Assembly (NCBI GenBank): GCA_028288725.1
Contig: JAQGIC010000072.1
Location: forward strand, 1-64,000
Length of the DNA stretch: 64,000 bases
Source: Rhodospirillales bacterium
Lineage (GTDB): Bacteria > Pseudomonadota > Alphaproteobacteria > ATCC43930 > CGMCC-115725
Direction: 5' to 3'
Part shown: piece by piece, positions 25,550 to 34,229 of the stretch
Numbering within the stretch: the first letter of the stretch is position 1
How the letters are laid out: each line of letters starts with the position of its first letter
Notes under the pieces: model-generated
Databases searched by the model: none
What the model was told of the DNA's origin: nothing
What the model saw: only the letters and a program-made list of their open reading frames with translations
Position numbers and translations under genes: made by a program

Positions 25550-26487
25550 CGACCGAACCGACGGGCGTCCCGCCGTCCGACGAGACGCCCCGCGGCCCGA
25601 CCAAATGCGGCTATGTCGCCATTCTGGGCGCGCCCAATGCCGGAAAATCGACGCTGCTCAACCGGCTGGTCGGCGCCAAGCTGTCGATCGTCTCACCCAA
25701 GGTGCAGACGACGCGGACCCGCGTGCTCGGCATCCAGGTGCTCGATGCGGCCCAGATCATCTATATCGATACGCCCGGCATCTTCCGCCCCAAGCGCCGG
25801 CTCGACCGCGCCATGGTCGCGGCCGCCTGGAGCGGGGCCGCCGATGCCGACGTGGTGCTGTTGCTGATCGATGCCGAGGACGGCCTGACCGACGAGGTGA
25901 AGTCGATCGTTTCGGGGCTGAAGGAGGCCGGCCGCCGCGCCGTGCTGGCGCTCAACAAGATCGACGCCACGCGCCATGAAAAGCTGCTGCAGCTGGCCGG
26001 CACGCTCGATCTGGAAGGCATTTTCGACCGGATCTTCATGATCTCGGGCCTGAGCGGCGACGGCGTCGCCGATATCGAGAAATACCTGCTGGACCGCCTG
26101 CCGACCGGCCCGTGGCTGTTCCCCGGCGATCAATTGTCGGACATCCCGCAGCGCCTGCTGGCGGCTGAAGTCACGCGCGAGCAATTGTTCCTGCAACTCC
26201 ATGACGAGCTGCCGTACGAGACGACGGTCGAGACGGAGAGCTGGGAAGAGCTCAAGGACGGCAGCGTCAAGATTTCCCAGGTCGTCTATGTCCAGCGCGC
26301 CAGTCAGAAGGCGATCGTGCTGGGCAAGGGCGGCCGGCAGATCAAGCGCCTGGGCGAACGGTCCAGGCTCGAATTCGAAAAGATGCTGGAGCGCAAGGTC
26401 CATCTGTTCCTGTTCATCAAGGTGCGCGAGGATTGGGCCGAGGACCGCGAGCGCTATGCCGCCATCGGACTCGAATTCGATCACTGA
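25546..26487 (+). CDS. era: GTPase Era
   Basis: 313 aa. G motifs are intact: GAPNAGKST (P-loop), TTRTR (G2), DTPGIF (G3) and NKID (G4). The C-terminal KH domain has VLGKGGRQIKRLGERSR, the RNA-binding loop that contacts the 3' end of 16S rRNA. It supports 30S assembly. It starts at ATG 25546 within the end of rnc, with AAGGAG about 8 nt upstream. An N-terminal extension of some 18 residues precedes the G domain. Confidence 0.96.
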   Translation: MTTEPTGVPPSDETPRGPTKCGYVAILGAPNAGKSTLLNRLVGAKLSIVSPKVQTTRTRVLGIQVLDAAQIIYIDTPGIFRPKRRLDRAMVAAAWSGAADADVVLLLIDAEDGLTDEVKSIVSGLKEAGRRAVLALNKIDATRHEKLLQLAGTLDLEGIFDRIFMISGLSGDGVADIEKYLLDRLPTGPWLFPGDQLSDIPQRLLAAEVTREQLFLQLHDELPYETTVETESWEELKDGSVKISQVVYVQRASQKAIVLGKGGRQIKRLGERSRLEFEKMLERKVHLFLFIKVREDWAEDRERYAAIGLEFDH

Positions 26488-26499
26488 TAGCCGAAGCTG

Positions 26500-27246
26500 A
26501 TGGACTGGACCGATCAGGCCATCGTGCTGGGCGCCCGCAAACAAGGCGAGGGCAGCCTGATCGTGACGCTGCTGACCCGCACGCAAGGCCGTCAGCGCGG
26601 TCTGGTGCGCGGCGGGGCGAAAAGCCGGCAGCGCGGCGCCTATGAGCCGGGCACGCTGGTCACCGCGACCTGGCGCGCGCGGCTCGAGGAACATCTGGGC
26701 CATCTGACGATCGACCCCGGCACCAGCTATGTCGCGGGCCTGCTCGACGATCCGCTGCGGCTCGGCTGCCTGGAGGCGGCGGTCTCGCTCGCCGAACTGA
26801 CCCTGCCGGAGCGCGAACCGCATCCGGCGGCGTTCGACGGGCTGGTGCGCCTGCTGGGCCATCTCGACCGCGACGACGGTTATGCCGCCGCCCATCTGCA
26901 TTGGGAACTCGAGCTCCTGACCGAACTCGGCTACGGCCTGGACCTCACCGTCTGCGCCGTGACCGGCACGACCGACGATCTCGCCTGGGTCTCGCCGCGC
27001 ACGGGCCGGGCGGTCAGCCGGGCAGCGGGCTTTGCCTATCGCGACAAGCTCCTGACCCTGCCGCGTCTGTTGGGCGGGCAGGGGCGCGAGGGATCGGATA
27101 TCGAGGATCTGCTGGACGGGCTGACCCTGACCGCAAGCTTCCTCGAACGCCAGGCCCTGGCGCCGCGCGGGCAGGGATTGCCGCCGGCCCGCACACGATA
27201 TGTTGACCGAATCGGGCGGCTCGTGGCCATATCTCGTAGTACATGA
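26500..27246 (+). CDS. recO: DNA repair protein RecO
   Basis: 248 aa. The N-terminal OB fold is recognisable (DQAIVLGARKQGEGSLIVTL, then GGAKSRQRGAYEPGTLVTAT), followed by the helical domain with LHWELELLTELGYGLDLTVC and AVTGTTDDLAWVSPRTG. RecO loads RecA on SSB-coated DNA with RecR. It lies 12 bp after era in the conserved rnc-era-recO order. Confidence 0.94.
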   Translation: MDWTDQAIVLGARKQGEGSLIVTLLTRTQGRQRGLVRGGAKSRQRGAYEPGTLVTATWRARLEEHLGHLTIDPGTSYVAGLLDDPLRLGCLEAAVSLAELTLPEREPHPAAFDGLVRLLGHLDRDDGYAAAHLHWELELLTELGYGLDLTVCAVTGTTDDLAWVSPRTGRAVSRAAGFAYRDKLLTLPRLLGGQGREGSDIEDLLDGLTLTASFLERQALAPRGQGLPPARTRYVDRIGRLVAISRST

Positions 27247-27251
27247 CTTGT

Positions 27252-27367
27252 TCCGTCATTCCCGCGAAAGCGGGAATCCAGCGATGAGCCGCGTCTGCGG
27301 CGACAAGACTCCTTGTCCGCGCTGTCGCGCGTAAGTGCTGGATTTCCGCTTTCGCGGGAATGACGGA
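27252..27367. repeat. Family C palindromic repeat (GTCATTCCCGCG type) between recO and parC
   Basis: 116 bp whose two ends are inverted copies of about 30 bp starting TCCGTCATTCCCGCGAAAGC. The centre contains smaller GC-rich hairpins (GCCGCGTCTGCGGCG, CCGCGCTGTCGCGCG). A second copy with the same layout lies at 52331-52440. Similar GTCATTCCCGCGAAAGCGGGAATCC repeats are widespread in proteobacteria. Confidence 0.9.
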
Positions 27368-27409
27368 GAAAAAATCGTCCGACCGCCTGTTTCAAGCACA
27401 AGAGCACCC

Positions 27410-29635
27410 ATGGCCTCGACTTCTCTCGCCGGCGAAATCCGCGATACCGAACTGCACGATGCCTTGTCGGAGCGGTATCTGTCCTATGCGCTGTCCACCA
27501 TCATGGCGCGCTCGCTGCCGGACGTGCGCGACGGGCTGAAACCGGTCCATCGCCGCATCCTGTGGGCGATGCGTCAGCTGAAGCTCGACCCCGGTTCCGG
27601 CTATAAGAAATGCGCCCGCGTCGTCGGCGACGTCATCGGCAAATACCATCCGCACGGCGACGCCTCGATCTATGAGGCGCTGGTGCGCCTGGCCCAGGAT
27701 TTCGCGGTGCGCTATCCGCTGATCGACGGCCAGGGCAATTTCGGCAATGTCGACGGCGATAACGCCGCGGCCATGCGATACACCGAGAGCCGGCTCACCA
27801 CCGTCGCGCGCGCGCTGATGGATGGCATCGAGAGCGACACGGTCGATTTCCGGGACACCTACGACGGCGAGGGCGAAGAGCCGGTCGTGCTGCCGTCGCG
27901 CTTCCCGAATCTGCTGGCCAATGGCTCGACCGGCATCGCGGTCGGCATGGCGACCAGCATCCCGCCGCACAATGTCGGTGAGCTGTGCGACGCCATGCGG
28001 CTGATCATCGCCCAGCCCGATTGCTCGATCGACGCGCTGGCGACGGCGGTGCAAGGACCCGATTTTCCGACCGGCGGCGTGCTGGTCGAGACGGCGGAGA
28101 ACATCCGCCAGGCCTACGCCACCGGCCGCGGCAGCTTCCGCCTGCGCGCGCGCTGGGAAAAGGAGGCGCTGCCGCTCGGCGCCTATCAGATCGTCGTCAC
28201 CGAGATCCCCTACATGGTCCCCAAGGCCCGGCTGATCGAGAAGATCGCCGAGCTGCTGGAGGAGAAGAAGCTGCCGCTCTTGGCCGATATCCGCGAGGAA
28301 TCGGCCGAACAGATCCGCCTGGTATTCGAGCCCAAGACCCGCAATGTCGATCCCGATGTGCTGATGGAGTCGCTGTTCCGCTCGACCGATCTCGAAGTCC
28401 GCATCCCGCTCAATCTCAACGTCATCGATTCCAAGGGCGTGCCCCGGGTCTTGAGCCTGAAGGAGGCGCTGCGCGAGTTCCTCGACCATCGCCTGGTCGT
28501 GCTGGAACGCCGGTCGCGCAACCGCCTGGACGAAATCAGCCGCCGGATGGAGATCCTGCGCGGCCAGATGGTGGTCTATCTGAACGTCGACGAGGTGATC
28601 AGGATCATCCGCGAGGCGGATGCACCGAAGCCGGCGCTGATCGAGCGGTTCGACCTGACCGACCTGCAGGCCGAGGCGATCCTGAACCTCCGGCTCCGTG
28701 CCCTGCACAAGCTCGAACAGATCGCGATCCAGCAGGAACTGGACGCGCTGGCGCTCGAGGCGACCGGCATCGAGACGCTGCTGGCCGACGAGGGCCTGCG
28801 CTGGCAGGCGATCGACCGGGAAGTGGTCGAGATCAACGAGGAATTCGGCCGGCAGACCGAACTCGGCCGGCGCCGCACCGAACTGGGCGGTGCACCGTCC
28901 GCCATCATCGTGCCGGTCCATGCGCTCGTCGAGCGCGAGCCGGTCACCGTGCTCTGCTCCGACAAGGGCTGGATCCGCGCGGTCAAGGGTCACAACGTGC
29001 CCCTGGCCGACCAGCGCTACAAGGAGGGCGACGGGCCGCGCTTCGCGCTCGAAACCCAGACGACCGACCGGCTGCTGATCTTCGCCTCCAACGGCCGGTT
29101 CTTCACGCTCGGCATCGACAAGCTGCCCGGCGGTCGCGGCCATGGCGAACCGTTGAAGCTGATGATCGACCTGCCGAACGAGGCGGAGATCGTGGCGCTT
29201 CGGATCTATCGGCCCGGCGAGAAGATGATGCTGGTCTCGACCGACGGCCGCGGCTTCATCGTGAACCAGGACGAGGCCCAGGCCCAGACCCGCGCCGGCA
29301 AGCAGGTGATGAACCCGGCCGAGAAGGTGACGGCGCGCTTCTGCCTGCCGTTCACCGGCGACGCGCTGGCGCTGGTCGGCGAGAACCGCAAACTGCTGAT
29401 CCTGCCGCTCGCCGACATCCCGGAGATGACCAGGGGGCGCGGCGTCATCCTGCAGAAATACAAGGATGGCGGCCTGGCCGACGCCAAGATCATCACGCTG
29501 GCCGAGGGGCTGAACTGGCCGTCCGGCTCGCGCGTGCGGACCGAGCCGGACCTGACCGCCTGGAAGACCGGACGGGGCTCGTCCGGCCGCATGGTGCCGA
29601 ACGGCTTCCCGCGGCCGACAAGATTCGAAGGCTAG
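27410..29635 (+). CDS. parC: DNA topoisomerase IV subunit A
   Basis: 741 aa from ATG at 27410; the open frame reaches into the upstream repeat but those residues are repeat-derived. The catalytic tyrosine is Tyr124 in [10 protein letters not shown]. The fork region has [11 protein letters not shown], so alanine (85) occupies the position of the quinolone-anchoring serine and Glu89 is kept. The C-terminal domain is a short propeller with [17 protein letters not shown]-like blades, fitting ParC better than GyrA, whose tail is longer and has the GyrA box. It decatenates chromosomes with ParE, whose gene is at 60060. Confidence 0.94.
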   Translation: MASTSLAGEIRDTELHDALSERYLSYALSTIMARSLPDVRDGLKPVHRRILWAMRQLKLDPGSGYKKCARVVGDVIGKYHPHGDASIYEALVRLAQDFAVRYPLIDGQGNFGNVDGDNAAAMRYTESRLTTVARALMDGIESDTVDFRDTYDGEGEEPVVLPSRFPNLLANGSTGIAVGMATSIPPHNVGELCDAMRLIIAQPDCSIDALATAVQGPDFPTGGVLVETAENIRQAYATGRGSFRLRARWEKEALPLGAYQIVVTEIPYMVPKARLIEKIAELLEEKKLPLLADIREESAEQIRLVFEPKTRNVDPDVLMESLFRSTDLEVRIPLNLNVIDSKGVPRVLSLKEALREFLDHRLVVLERRSRNRLDEISRRMEILRGQMVVYLNVDEVIRIIREADAPKPALIERFDLTDLQAEAILNLRLRALHKLEQIAIQQELDALALEATGIETLLADEGLRWQAIDREVVEINEEFGRQTELGRRRTELGGAPSAIIVPVHALVEREPVTVLCSDKGWIRAVKGHNVPLADQRYKEGDGPRFALETQTTDRLLIFASNGRFFTLGIDKLPGGRGHGEPLKLMIDLPNEAEIVALRIYRPGEKMMLVSTDGRGFIVNQDEAQAQTRAGKQVMNPAEKVTARFCLPFTGDALALVGENRKLLILPLADIPEMTRGRGVILQKYKDGGLADAKIITLAEGLNWPSGSRVRTEPDLTAWKTGRGSSGRMVPNGFPRPTRFEG

Positions 29636-29640
29636 TTTTC

Positions 29641-29661
29641 TTCGTCATTCCCGCTTTCGCG
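29641..29661. repeat. Half-copy remnant of family C
   Basis: CGTCATTCCCGCTTTCGCG matches one end of the family C repeats but the inverted partner is missing; the match breaks at a CTAG at 29662. It lies just after the parC stop codon. Confidence 0.6.
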
Positions 29662-29714
29662 CTAGGCTATGTACATATCTTTCTGTTTCATTTCAGATGG
29701 TTGGTCTTTTACAT

Positions 29715-29827
29715 CGTCATGGCCGGGCTTGACCCGGCCATCCACGCGGTTGGGCAAGGCGATTTCACGGCAGAACAGGGCTCAGGCGGAGGGGCGTGGA
29801 TGCCCGGGTCAAGCCCGGGCATGACGG
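29715..29827. repeat. Family D palindromic repeat (GGGCTTGACCC type)
   Basis: 113 bp with inverted ends of about 33 bp: CGTCATGGCCGGGCTTGACC at 29715 and its near complement ending GGGCATGACG at 29826. Each arm also contains an internal GGGCTTGACCC palindrome. This repeat type is common in alphaproteobacterial intergenic regions. It separates the convergent parC and oxygenase genes. Confidence 0.88.
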
Positions 29828-29868
29828 AGCGTTAGGGTAACCTGCTGATTTCAATAGACGAAAGAAAT

Positions 29869-30501
29869 CTAGATCCCCAGATTGAACGCCACCGAGATCC
29901 GCACGCTGTCACCCAGATAGGGCTGCACGGCGTGGAACAGCCAAGCCGGGAACAGCACCATGTTGCCGGTCCGGGGCTGGAAGGTCTCGGAGCCGCCGGC
30001 GGTGATGCAGCCCTTGATGCCGATGCGGATGAGCGGGGCATACATCATCGGCGTGACGCCGCGCGGGTCCATCAGTTCCAAGGCACCGCCGACCTCGACG
30101 CCGCCGTCATCGACGTAATAGACGCCGGACCAATAGGCGCCGGCATGGGTATGCATGTCGTTGGTGTTGCCGGCTCGATTGACGTTGGCCCAGGCGTTCA
30201 TCTTCCAGGGGAAGGCTGCCGGTGCGAAGCCGTCCGCGGTCTGGGTCGCGCTGATCTTGGTCGCGGTCTCGCTGGCGACGGTCAGCATCGCCTCGCCGTC
30301 GGGTCCGGCCCAGTCGGTGAAATCCGTGTCCGACTGCCAGCCGCCGCGATTGCTCTTCAGCACCGAGGGATGACTCTCCGCCCGCGCCAGGATGCGCTGC
30401 TTCAGCCGCTCGTTCGCGCCGTCCTCGCTGGCGAGCTGCAGGATGATCAGCGGCGTCGGAAACAGTGAATTGATTTCCAGATTCTGAGTGGCGAAAGGCA
30501 T
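29869..30501 (-). CDS. Putative 2OG-Fe(II) oxygenase (TIGR02466-like)
   Basis: 210 aa. The sequence follows the TIGR02466 family: an N-terminal LFPTPLIILQL, a WANVNRAGNTNDMHTHAGAY segment with the first iron ligand histidine, SGVYYVDDGGV, and a C-terminal PRTGNMVLFPAWLFHAVQPY with the second histidine, followed by an arginine (VRISVAFN) expected to bind 2-oxoglutarate. These residues suggest an active non-haem iron dioxygenase. The substrate is unknown. It is a single gene between parC and the lactonase gene. Confidence 0.82.
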   Translation of the reverse strand: MPFATQNLEINSLFPTPLIILQLASEDGANERLKQRILARAESHPSVLKSNRGGWQSDTDFTDWAGPDGEAMLTVASETATKISATQTADGFAPAAFPWKMNAWANVNRAGNTNDMHTHAGAYWSGVYYVDDGGVEVGGALELMDPRGVTPMMYAPLIRIGIKGCITAGGSETFQPRTGNMVLFPAWLFHAVQPYLGDSVRISVAFNLGI

Positions 30502-30817
30502 GGGCGAGGGTCCGTTCCGGCTGCGGCAATGGGGCGAGCCTAAGGCGGCTTGGTTAATGCCCGGCTAAGGCCTTCGGCGACGCGAATCGAATAGAACCGC
30601 CAAGCAACCTTCGCGGGTGACGATTGACGCCACGCCCGCTGCACGCTAGCATATCCGGCATACCGGAGTTATGTCCGATATTTCGGACACCAAGGCCTGG
30701 CAGCATGTTCGCGAGCACATGACCCGCAAAGGGGCAGGGCCAACATCAAATCCGGTTTCGTCCGCATCTTCCCTGCGCAGAACCAAGGCCGAGAGGTCGA
30801 CAGCGGAGGGATGGATC
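30502..30817 (+). promoter_or_regulatory. Promoter region of the lactonase gene
   Basis: 316 bp without a gene. A sigma-70-like promoter TTGACG (30624-30629), 17-bp spacer, TAGCAT (30647-30652) predicts transcription starting near 30659, inside the double palindrome described separately. A GGAGGG ribosome-binding site lies at 30805-30810 directly before the lactonase start. The remaining leader of about 130 nt shows no other strong structure. Confidence 0.5.
30653..30690 (+). promoter_or_regulatory. Double palindromic operator upstream of the lactonase gene
   Basis: Two inverted repeats with centres exactly 20 bp apart: TCCGG-CATA-CCGGA (30654-30667) and TGTCCGA-TATT-TCGGACA (30672-30689). 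They lie at or just after the predicted transcription start, which would suit repression. A 38-bp segment here matches the minus strand of 34101-34138 at 31 of 38 positions by manual alignment, upstream of the FAD oxidase gene. Confidence 0.7.
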
Positions 30818-32059
30818 ATGACCAAGAACACTCGAAACGACTCGGTGCTCAAAGGTTTCTCGCGTCGCGAACTGATCGCCGGCGCGGCGGCGGTGACGGC
30901 GGCGAGCCTGGCGCCGAAGACATTGTATGCGGCTGCGGCCGCACCGCAGCTCTACGGCGGCGGCGTGCTGGCCTATGCCGGCTGTTATACGCCCAACGGC
31001 GGCGGCATCTACCTGTTCAACGTCAACCTCCGGACCGGGGGCCTGACACAGCTGAAACTGTTCGCCGGTATCGCCAACCCGTCCTGGATCAGTTTCGATC
31101 TCAGCCGCCGGTATCTTTATGCCGCCAACGAGATCGCCAATTTCAACGGGACGACCAGCGGCTCGGTCAGCGCCTTTCGCATCGATCGCCAGAATGGCGA
31201 TCTGACGCCGCTGAATGCGGTGAGCTCCCAGGGGGCCTCGCCGGTCCATCTCAACCCGCACCCGTCGGGTAAATTCCTGTTCGTCGCGAACTACGGCGGC
31301 GGCTCGATCGCGGTGCTGCCGATCCGGTCCGACGGCAGTCTGGGAGCGGCGACCGACGTCAAGCTCGACAGCGGCAATATCGGGCCGACGACGCCGACCG
31401 GCGCGCCGCCGGGCAGTTTCGCCGACAGCGGCCATGATGCGCCCCATGCCCACTTCATCCATAGCGATCCCTCGGGCCAGTTCGTGCTGCACGTCGATCT
31501 GGGACAGGACCGGATCTATTCCTGGCGCTTCAACGAGGCGGCCGGCACCCTGTCGCCGGCCGCGGTGCCCTTCACCAGCCTGCCGCCCGGCGCCGGCCCG
31601 CGCCATCTGGCGTTTCATCCCAATGGCCGCCAGGTCTATGTCCTGACCGAGGAAAGCTCGACCCTGTCCGCCTATGGCTATAACGGCCGCACGGGCGCCC
31701 TGACCCCGCTGCAGACCGTATCGGCGTTGCCGTCCGGCTTCGTCGGCACCAGCTATGGCTCGGAAGTCGGTCTGTCGGCCGATGGCCGCTTTCTCTATGC
31801 CGCCAACCGTCTCCACGACAGCATCGCCACGTTCGCCATCGACGCGGGCGGGGGCCTGACCCTGGTCGGCCATACCCAGACCGAAGGCGACTATCCGCGC
31901 AGCTTCGCGATCGACCCGACCGGCCATTTCTTCTACGCGACGAACCAGCGCAGCGACGCGATCACCATCTTCCGGCTCGACCCCGAGACCGGCAGGCCCG
32001 TGTTCACCGGTCAATATGTTCCGGTCGGCAGCCCGGCGCGGCTGGCCTTTCTGATCTAG
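30818..32059 (+). CDS. Lactonase family protein (6-phosphogluconolactonase-like beta-propeller), Tat-exported
   Basis: 413 aa from ATG at 30818 (GGAGGG upstream). The N-terminus has a twin-arginine signal, SRRELIAGAAAVTAAS, with an AAA-type cleavage region. The rest is a seven-bladed propeller of the COG2706/YbhE lactonase family: YAGCYTPNGGGIYLFNVN, LSRRYLYAANEIANF, NPHPSGKFLFVANYGGGSI, DAPHAHFIHSDPSGQFV and RHLAFHPNGRQVYVLTEES. It probably hydrolyses sugar lactones in the periplasm. The convergent FAD oxidase gene shares its operator, which suggests they act on the same substrate. Confidence 0.88.
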   Translation: MTKNTRNDSVLKGFSRRELIAGAAAVTAASLAPKTLYAAAAAPQLYGGGVLAYAGCYTPNGGGIYLFNVNLRTGGLTQLKLFAGIANPSWISFDLSRRYLYAANEIANFNGTTSGSVSAFRIDRQNGDLTPLNAVSSQGASPVHLNPHPSGKFLFVANYGGGSIAVLPIRSDGSLGAATDVKLDSGNIGPTTPTGAPPGSFADSGHDAPHAHFIHSDPSGQFVLHVDLGQDRIYSWRFNEAAGTLSPAAVPFTSLPPGAGPRHLAFHPNGRQVYVLTEESSTLSAYGYNGRTGALTPLQTVSALPSGFVGTSYGSEVGLSADGRFLYAANRLHDSIATFAIDAGGGLTLVGHTQTEGDYPRSFAIDPTGHFFYATNQRSDAITIFRLDPETGRPVFTGQYVPVGSPARLAFLI

Positions 32060-32172
32060 AGCCTGATCCGATCAAACCGGCTCGGTTTGATCGGTGAATC
32101 AGTCTCTAAATATATGATTTAGAGGGCGATTCAGACATGAGGTCGGTCCGACCTCATGTCATCGCGCTCTAG
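32056..32172. repeat. CTAG-bounded palindromic repeat, family B
   Basis: 117 bp with inverted ends CTAGAGC (32056) and GCTCTAG (32172). Inside are three hairpins: GATCAAACCG-GCT-CGGTTTGATC, TCTAAAT-N4-ATTTAGA, and GACATGAGGTCGG-TCCGACCTCATGTC. The left CTAG contains the TAG stop of the lactonase gene. It fills the gap between convergent genes and could act as a bidirectional terminator. Confidence 0.85.
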
Positions 32173-32211
32173 GACAAGGCGCGGGCGACCAAGTCGCCCG
32201 CGCTTCCCCCG

Positions 32212-33885
32212 TCAGGCCACCGGGATGGATTGGCTGTGATGGAAGCGGTTGTTCGGGTCCCAGGCGTGTTTGGCTTGGATCAGCCGGGGCAGGTTGCCGC
32301 CGTAATAAAGCCGAAGCGCCGTCGATGGCCCCGCTCGGTTGAGATCGACGTCCGGATAGTTCACGTAACAGCCGTCGACATTGTTGGTCGGGTCCCTGGC
32401 GGGATCGGGGATGCCGCCATAGGCGCCGTACATCTCGCCATAGAAGTCGCGGATCCAGGCGATGTGATTGTCGCCATTGGCGCTCGGGCCCTCGGTCTGG
32501 TCCTGCCAATAGGTCTGGTATTGCAGCTTGAAGATCGAGCTGCGCTGCCACACCGCCGTCGCCGTGGGCGCCACGGCATTGATCTGGCCGGCGTAGCTAT
32601 CGACCTGAACCAGCGAGGCGGAAAGGTCGACCGCCTTGCCGGATCCGTCGGTGCGGGTCTGGGTCAGGTATTTGTAGATCGTCTGGATCTGGGCCGCCGG
32701 AAAGCCGGCGCGCATGTAGGCGGACTTGTACTTGCCTTTCTGATTGTCGCCGGAGCCGTTCAGGTCCTGCACGACTTCCCACCAGCGATAGTTGACATAG
32801 GCCTCGGAACTGGGCGCCGCGACCGGATGGCCGATGACCGCACCCCGGGGCGCCACGACGTTGGCGACGCCGTGTTTCGCCAGCAGGCCGTTCACCTGGG
32901 GCATGACCGTGCTCGATCCGATCGGGCCGTCGTAGTTGGCCTGGACGATGATCTTCACCTGTCCGGCGCTAGCGTGGTTGAGCTTCAGCAGGCCGAAGAT
33001 GCTGTTGCCGCCGTTCCGTGTCAGATCCTCGAAGAACGTGAGAATGCCGCCCAGATAGGAGGCGCCGCCGCCGGCGATGATGTCGGTCCAGTTCCAGGCC
33101 AGCACGATCAGTTCGGCGTTCTGCGGTGCTGTCGGCAGGGTCTGGAATTCATAGCGGGTGATGATGCCGAAATTGCCGCCGCCGCCGCCGGTATGTGCCC
33201 AATAGAGCAGCTGATCATTGGGATCGGTCGATTTATTCGTGACCTGATTGAGCTGGACCTTGTCGCCCTGGCCGACGGTCGCGACCGTCACCCCGGTCAG
33301 CCAGTCGACCGTCAGGCCGAAGGCGCGGGACATCAGCCCGTAGCCGCCGCCGCAGATATGGCCGCCGAGGCCGACCGAGTAGCAGGAGCCGGCCGGCAGG
33401 GTCTTGCCGAATTGCCAGTAGAGGTGCCGATAGAGATCCCAGGTCGTCCCGCCGGCCTGAGCGAAATAGCAGCCGCGGGCCTGGTCATAGCCGATGGCAT
33501 TCAGCAGGCTGACGTCGATGATCGCCCGCGTGTCGGCGTTGAAGACGAAATCCTCGTAGCAATGCCCGCCGCCGCGCACGCGGAAGTTCTGCGCCCAGCC
33601 GCCGCCGATCACATTGGCGAGCGCTTCGGCCGCGCCATGTTCGGTCAAAGGCACGAAGACGACCGCGGCATTGGGCGCGGTCCAGCGGCGGTTGAACCCC
33701 TGGGTGAGGCCGCGGAACTGCGGGCTCGACGGGTTGAGGATCAAGAGATCCGTCCCGGCCGAGCCGCCTGCCGCCGCGACGAGTTCGGCCTTGGCCTGTG
33801 CCTGCGACTTGCCGCTGAGGGCCAGCAGCCCGGCCATGGTGCCGGCGCCCGCAGCACCGGCTTTCAGGAAATGACGTCGTTCCAT
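32212..33885 (-). CDS. Berberine-bridge-type FAD-linked oxidase, bicovalent flavin, Tat-exported
   Basis: 557 aa from ATG at 33885 with a strong AGGAGG 7 nt upstream. A twin-arginine-like signal (MERRHFLKAGAAGAGTMAGL) precedes an FAD_binding_4 domain. RGGGHCYED places the 8-alpha-histidyl ligand at about His108, and PAGSCYSVGLGGHICGGGYG carries the cysteine (about 168) of the bicovalent flavin seen in berberine bridge and glucooligosaccharide oxidases. The C-terminus has the BBE motif (YVNYPDVDL, then YYGGNLPRLIQAKHAWDPNN). Known relatives oxidise sugars to lactones or modify alkaloids. The shared operator with the lactonase gene favours a sugar substrate. Confidence 0.88.
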   Translation of the reverse strand: MERRHFLKAGAAGAGTMAGLLALSGKSQAQAKAELVAAAGGSAGTDLLILNPSSPQFRGLTQGFNRRWTAPNAAVVFVPLTEHGAAEALANVIGGGWAQNFRVRGGGHCYEDFVFNADTRAIIDVSLLNAIGYDQARGCYFAQAGGTTWDLYRHLYWQFGKTLPAGSCYSVGLGGHICGGGYGLMSRAFGLTVDWLTGVTVATVGQGDKVQLNQVTNKSTDPNDQLLYWAHTGGGGGNFGIITRYEFQTLPTAPQNAELIVLAWNWTDIIAGGGASYLGGILTFFEDLTRNGGNSIFGLLKLNHASAGQVKIIVQANYDGPIGSSTVMPQVNGLLAKHGVANVVAPRGAVIGHPVAAPSSEAYVNYRWWEVVQDLNGSGDNQKGKYKSAYMRAGFPAAQIQTIYKYLTQTRTDGSGKAVDLSASLVQVDSYAGQINAVAPTATAVWQRSSIFKLQYQTYWQDQTEGPSANGDNHIAWIRDFYGEMYGAYGGIPDPARDPTNNVDGCYVNYPDVDLNRAGPSTALRLYYGGNLPRLIQAKHAWDPNNRFHHSQSIPVA

Positions 33886-34229
33886 CTTGTTTCCTCCTGT
33901 GACGAAGCCTCCTTTCCGCACCCTCTAGAGCTGCGGATGTCCGAACGTTCCAGGCAAGCGGGTTCGACAACCCTAGAGAGATTTCTCTCGATTGGTGGGA
34001 AGCGATAAATGCAAGACCGGGCCCTCGGCGCGGGTCATTGCATCGGATAGATTCGGACGATCGGCCAAACGCTATCGGTTCGGCCAAAGCAACGACCGTG
34101 TGTCCGGTATATCGGACTTAAATCCTGTATAGCGGATGACAGAGAGGTTAAGCGCGACACCTGAAGGTTGCAACAACTTTTGGCGGTCGACCGTCTATCC
34201 CGCTTTACGCCGTTCCGCGCGCGCACGCG
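33886..34229. other. Intergenic region upstream of the FAD oxidase gene
   Basis: 344 bp without an intact gene. It holds the AGGAGG ribosome-binding site of the oxidase (about 33892-33897) and the double palindrome at 34101-34138. No clear sigma-70 hexamers were recognised for the minus strand. The leader from the palindrome to the start is about 215 nt, longer than for the lactonase gene. Confidence 0.5.
34101..34138 (-). promoter_or_regulatory. Double palindromic operator upstream of the FAD oxidase gene
   Basis: Read on the minus strand: a distal imperfect palindrome TCCGCTATACAGGA (34123-34136) and a proximal one GTCCGATATACCGGAC (34102-34117), centres 20 bp apart. The order, spacing and sequence match the site upstream of the lactonase gene (30653-30690), including a longer GTCC/GGAC arm on the gene-proximal palindrome in both. 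Confidence 0.7.

Noticed and set aside
27335-27409. N-terminal extension of ParC by 25 residues
   Set aside because: The extra residues are translated from the family C repeat arm; the ATG at 27410 gives the normal ParC start.
27392-29143. 583-aa minus-strand open frame opposite parC
   Set aside because: Shadow of the ParC coding sequence with arginine/aspartate-rich low-information sequence.
33955-33975. GGGTTCGACAACCC resembling a tRNA T-arm
   Set aside because: No acceptor, D or anticodon stem can be folded around it; it is simply a short palindrome.
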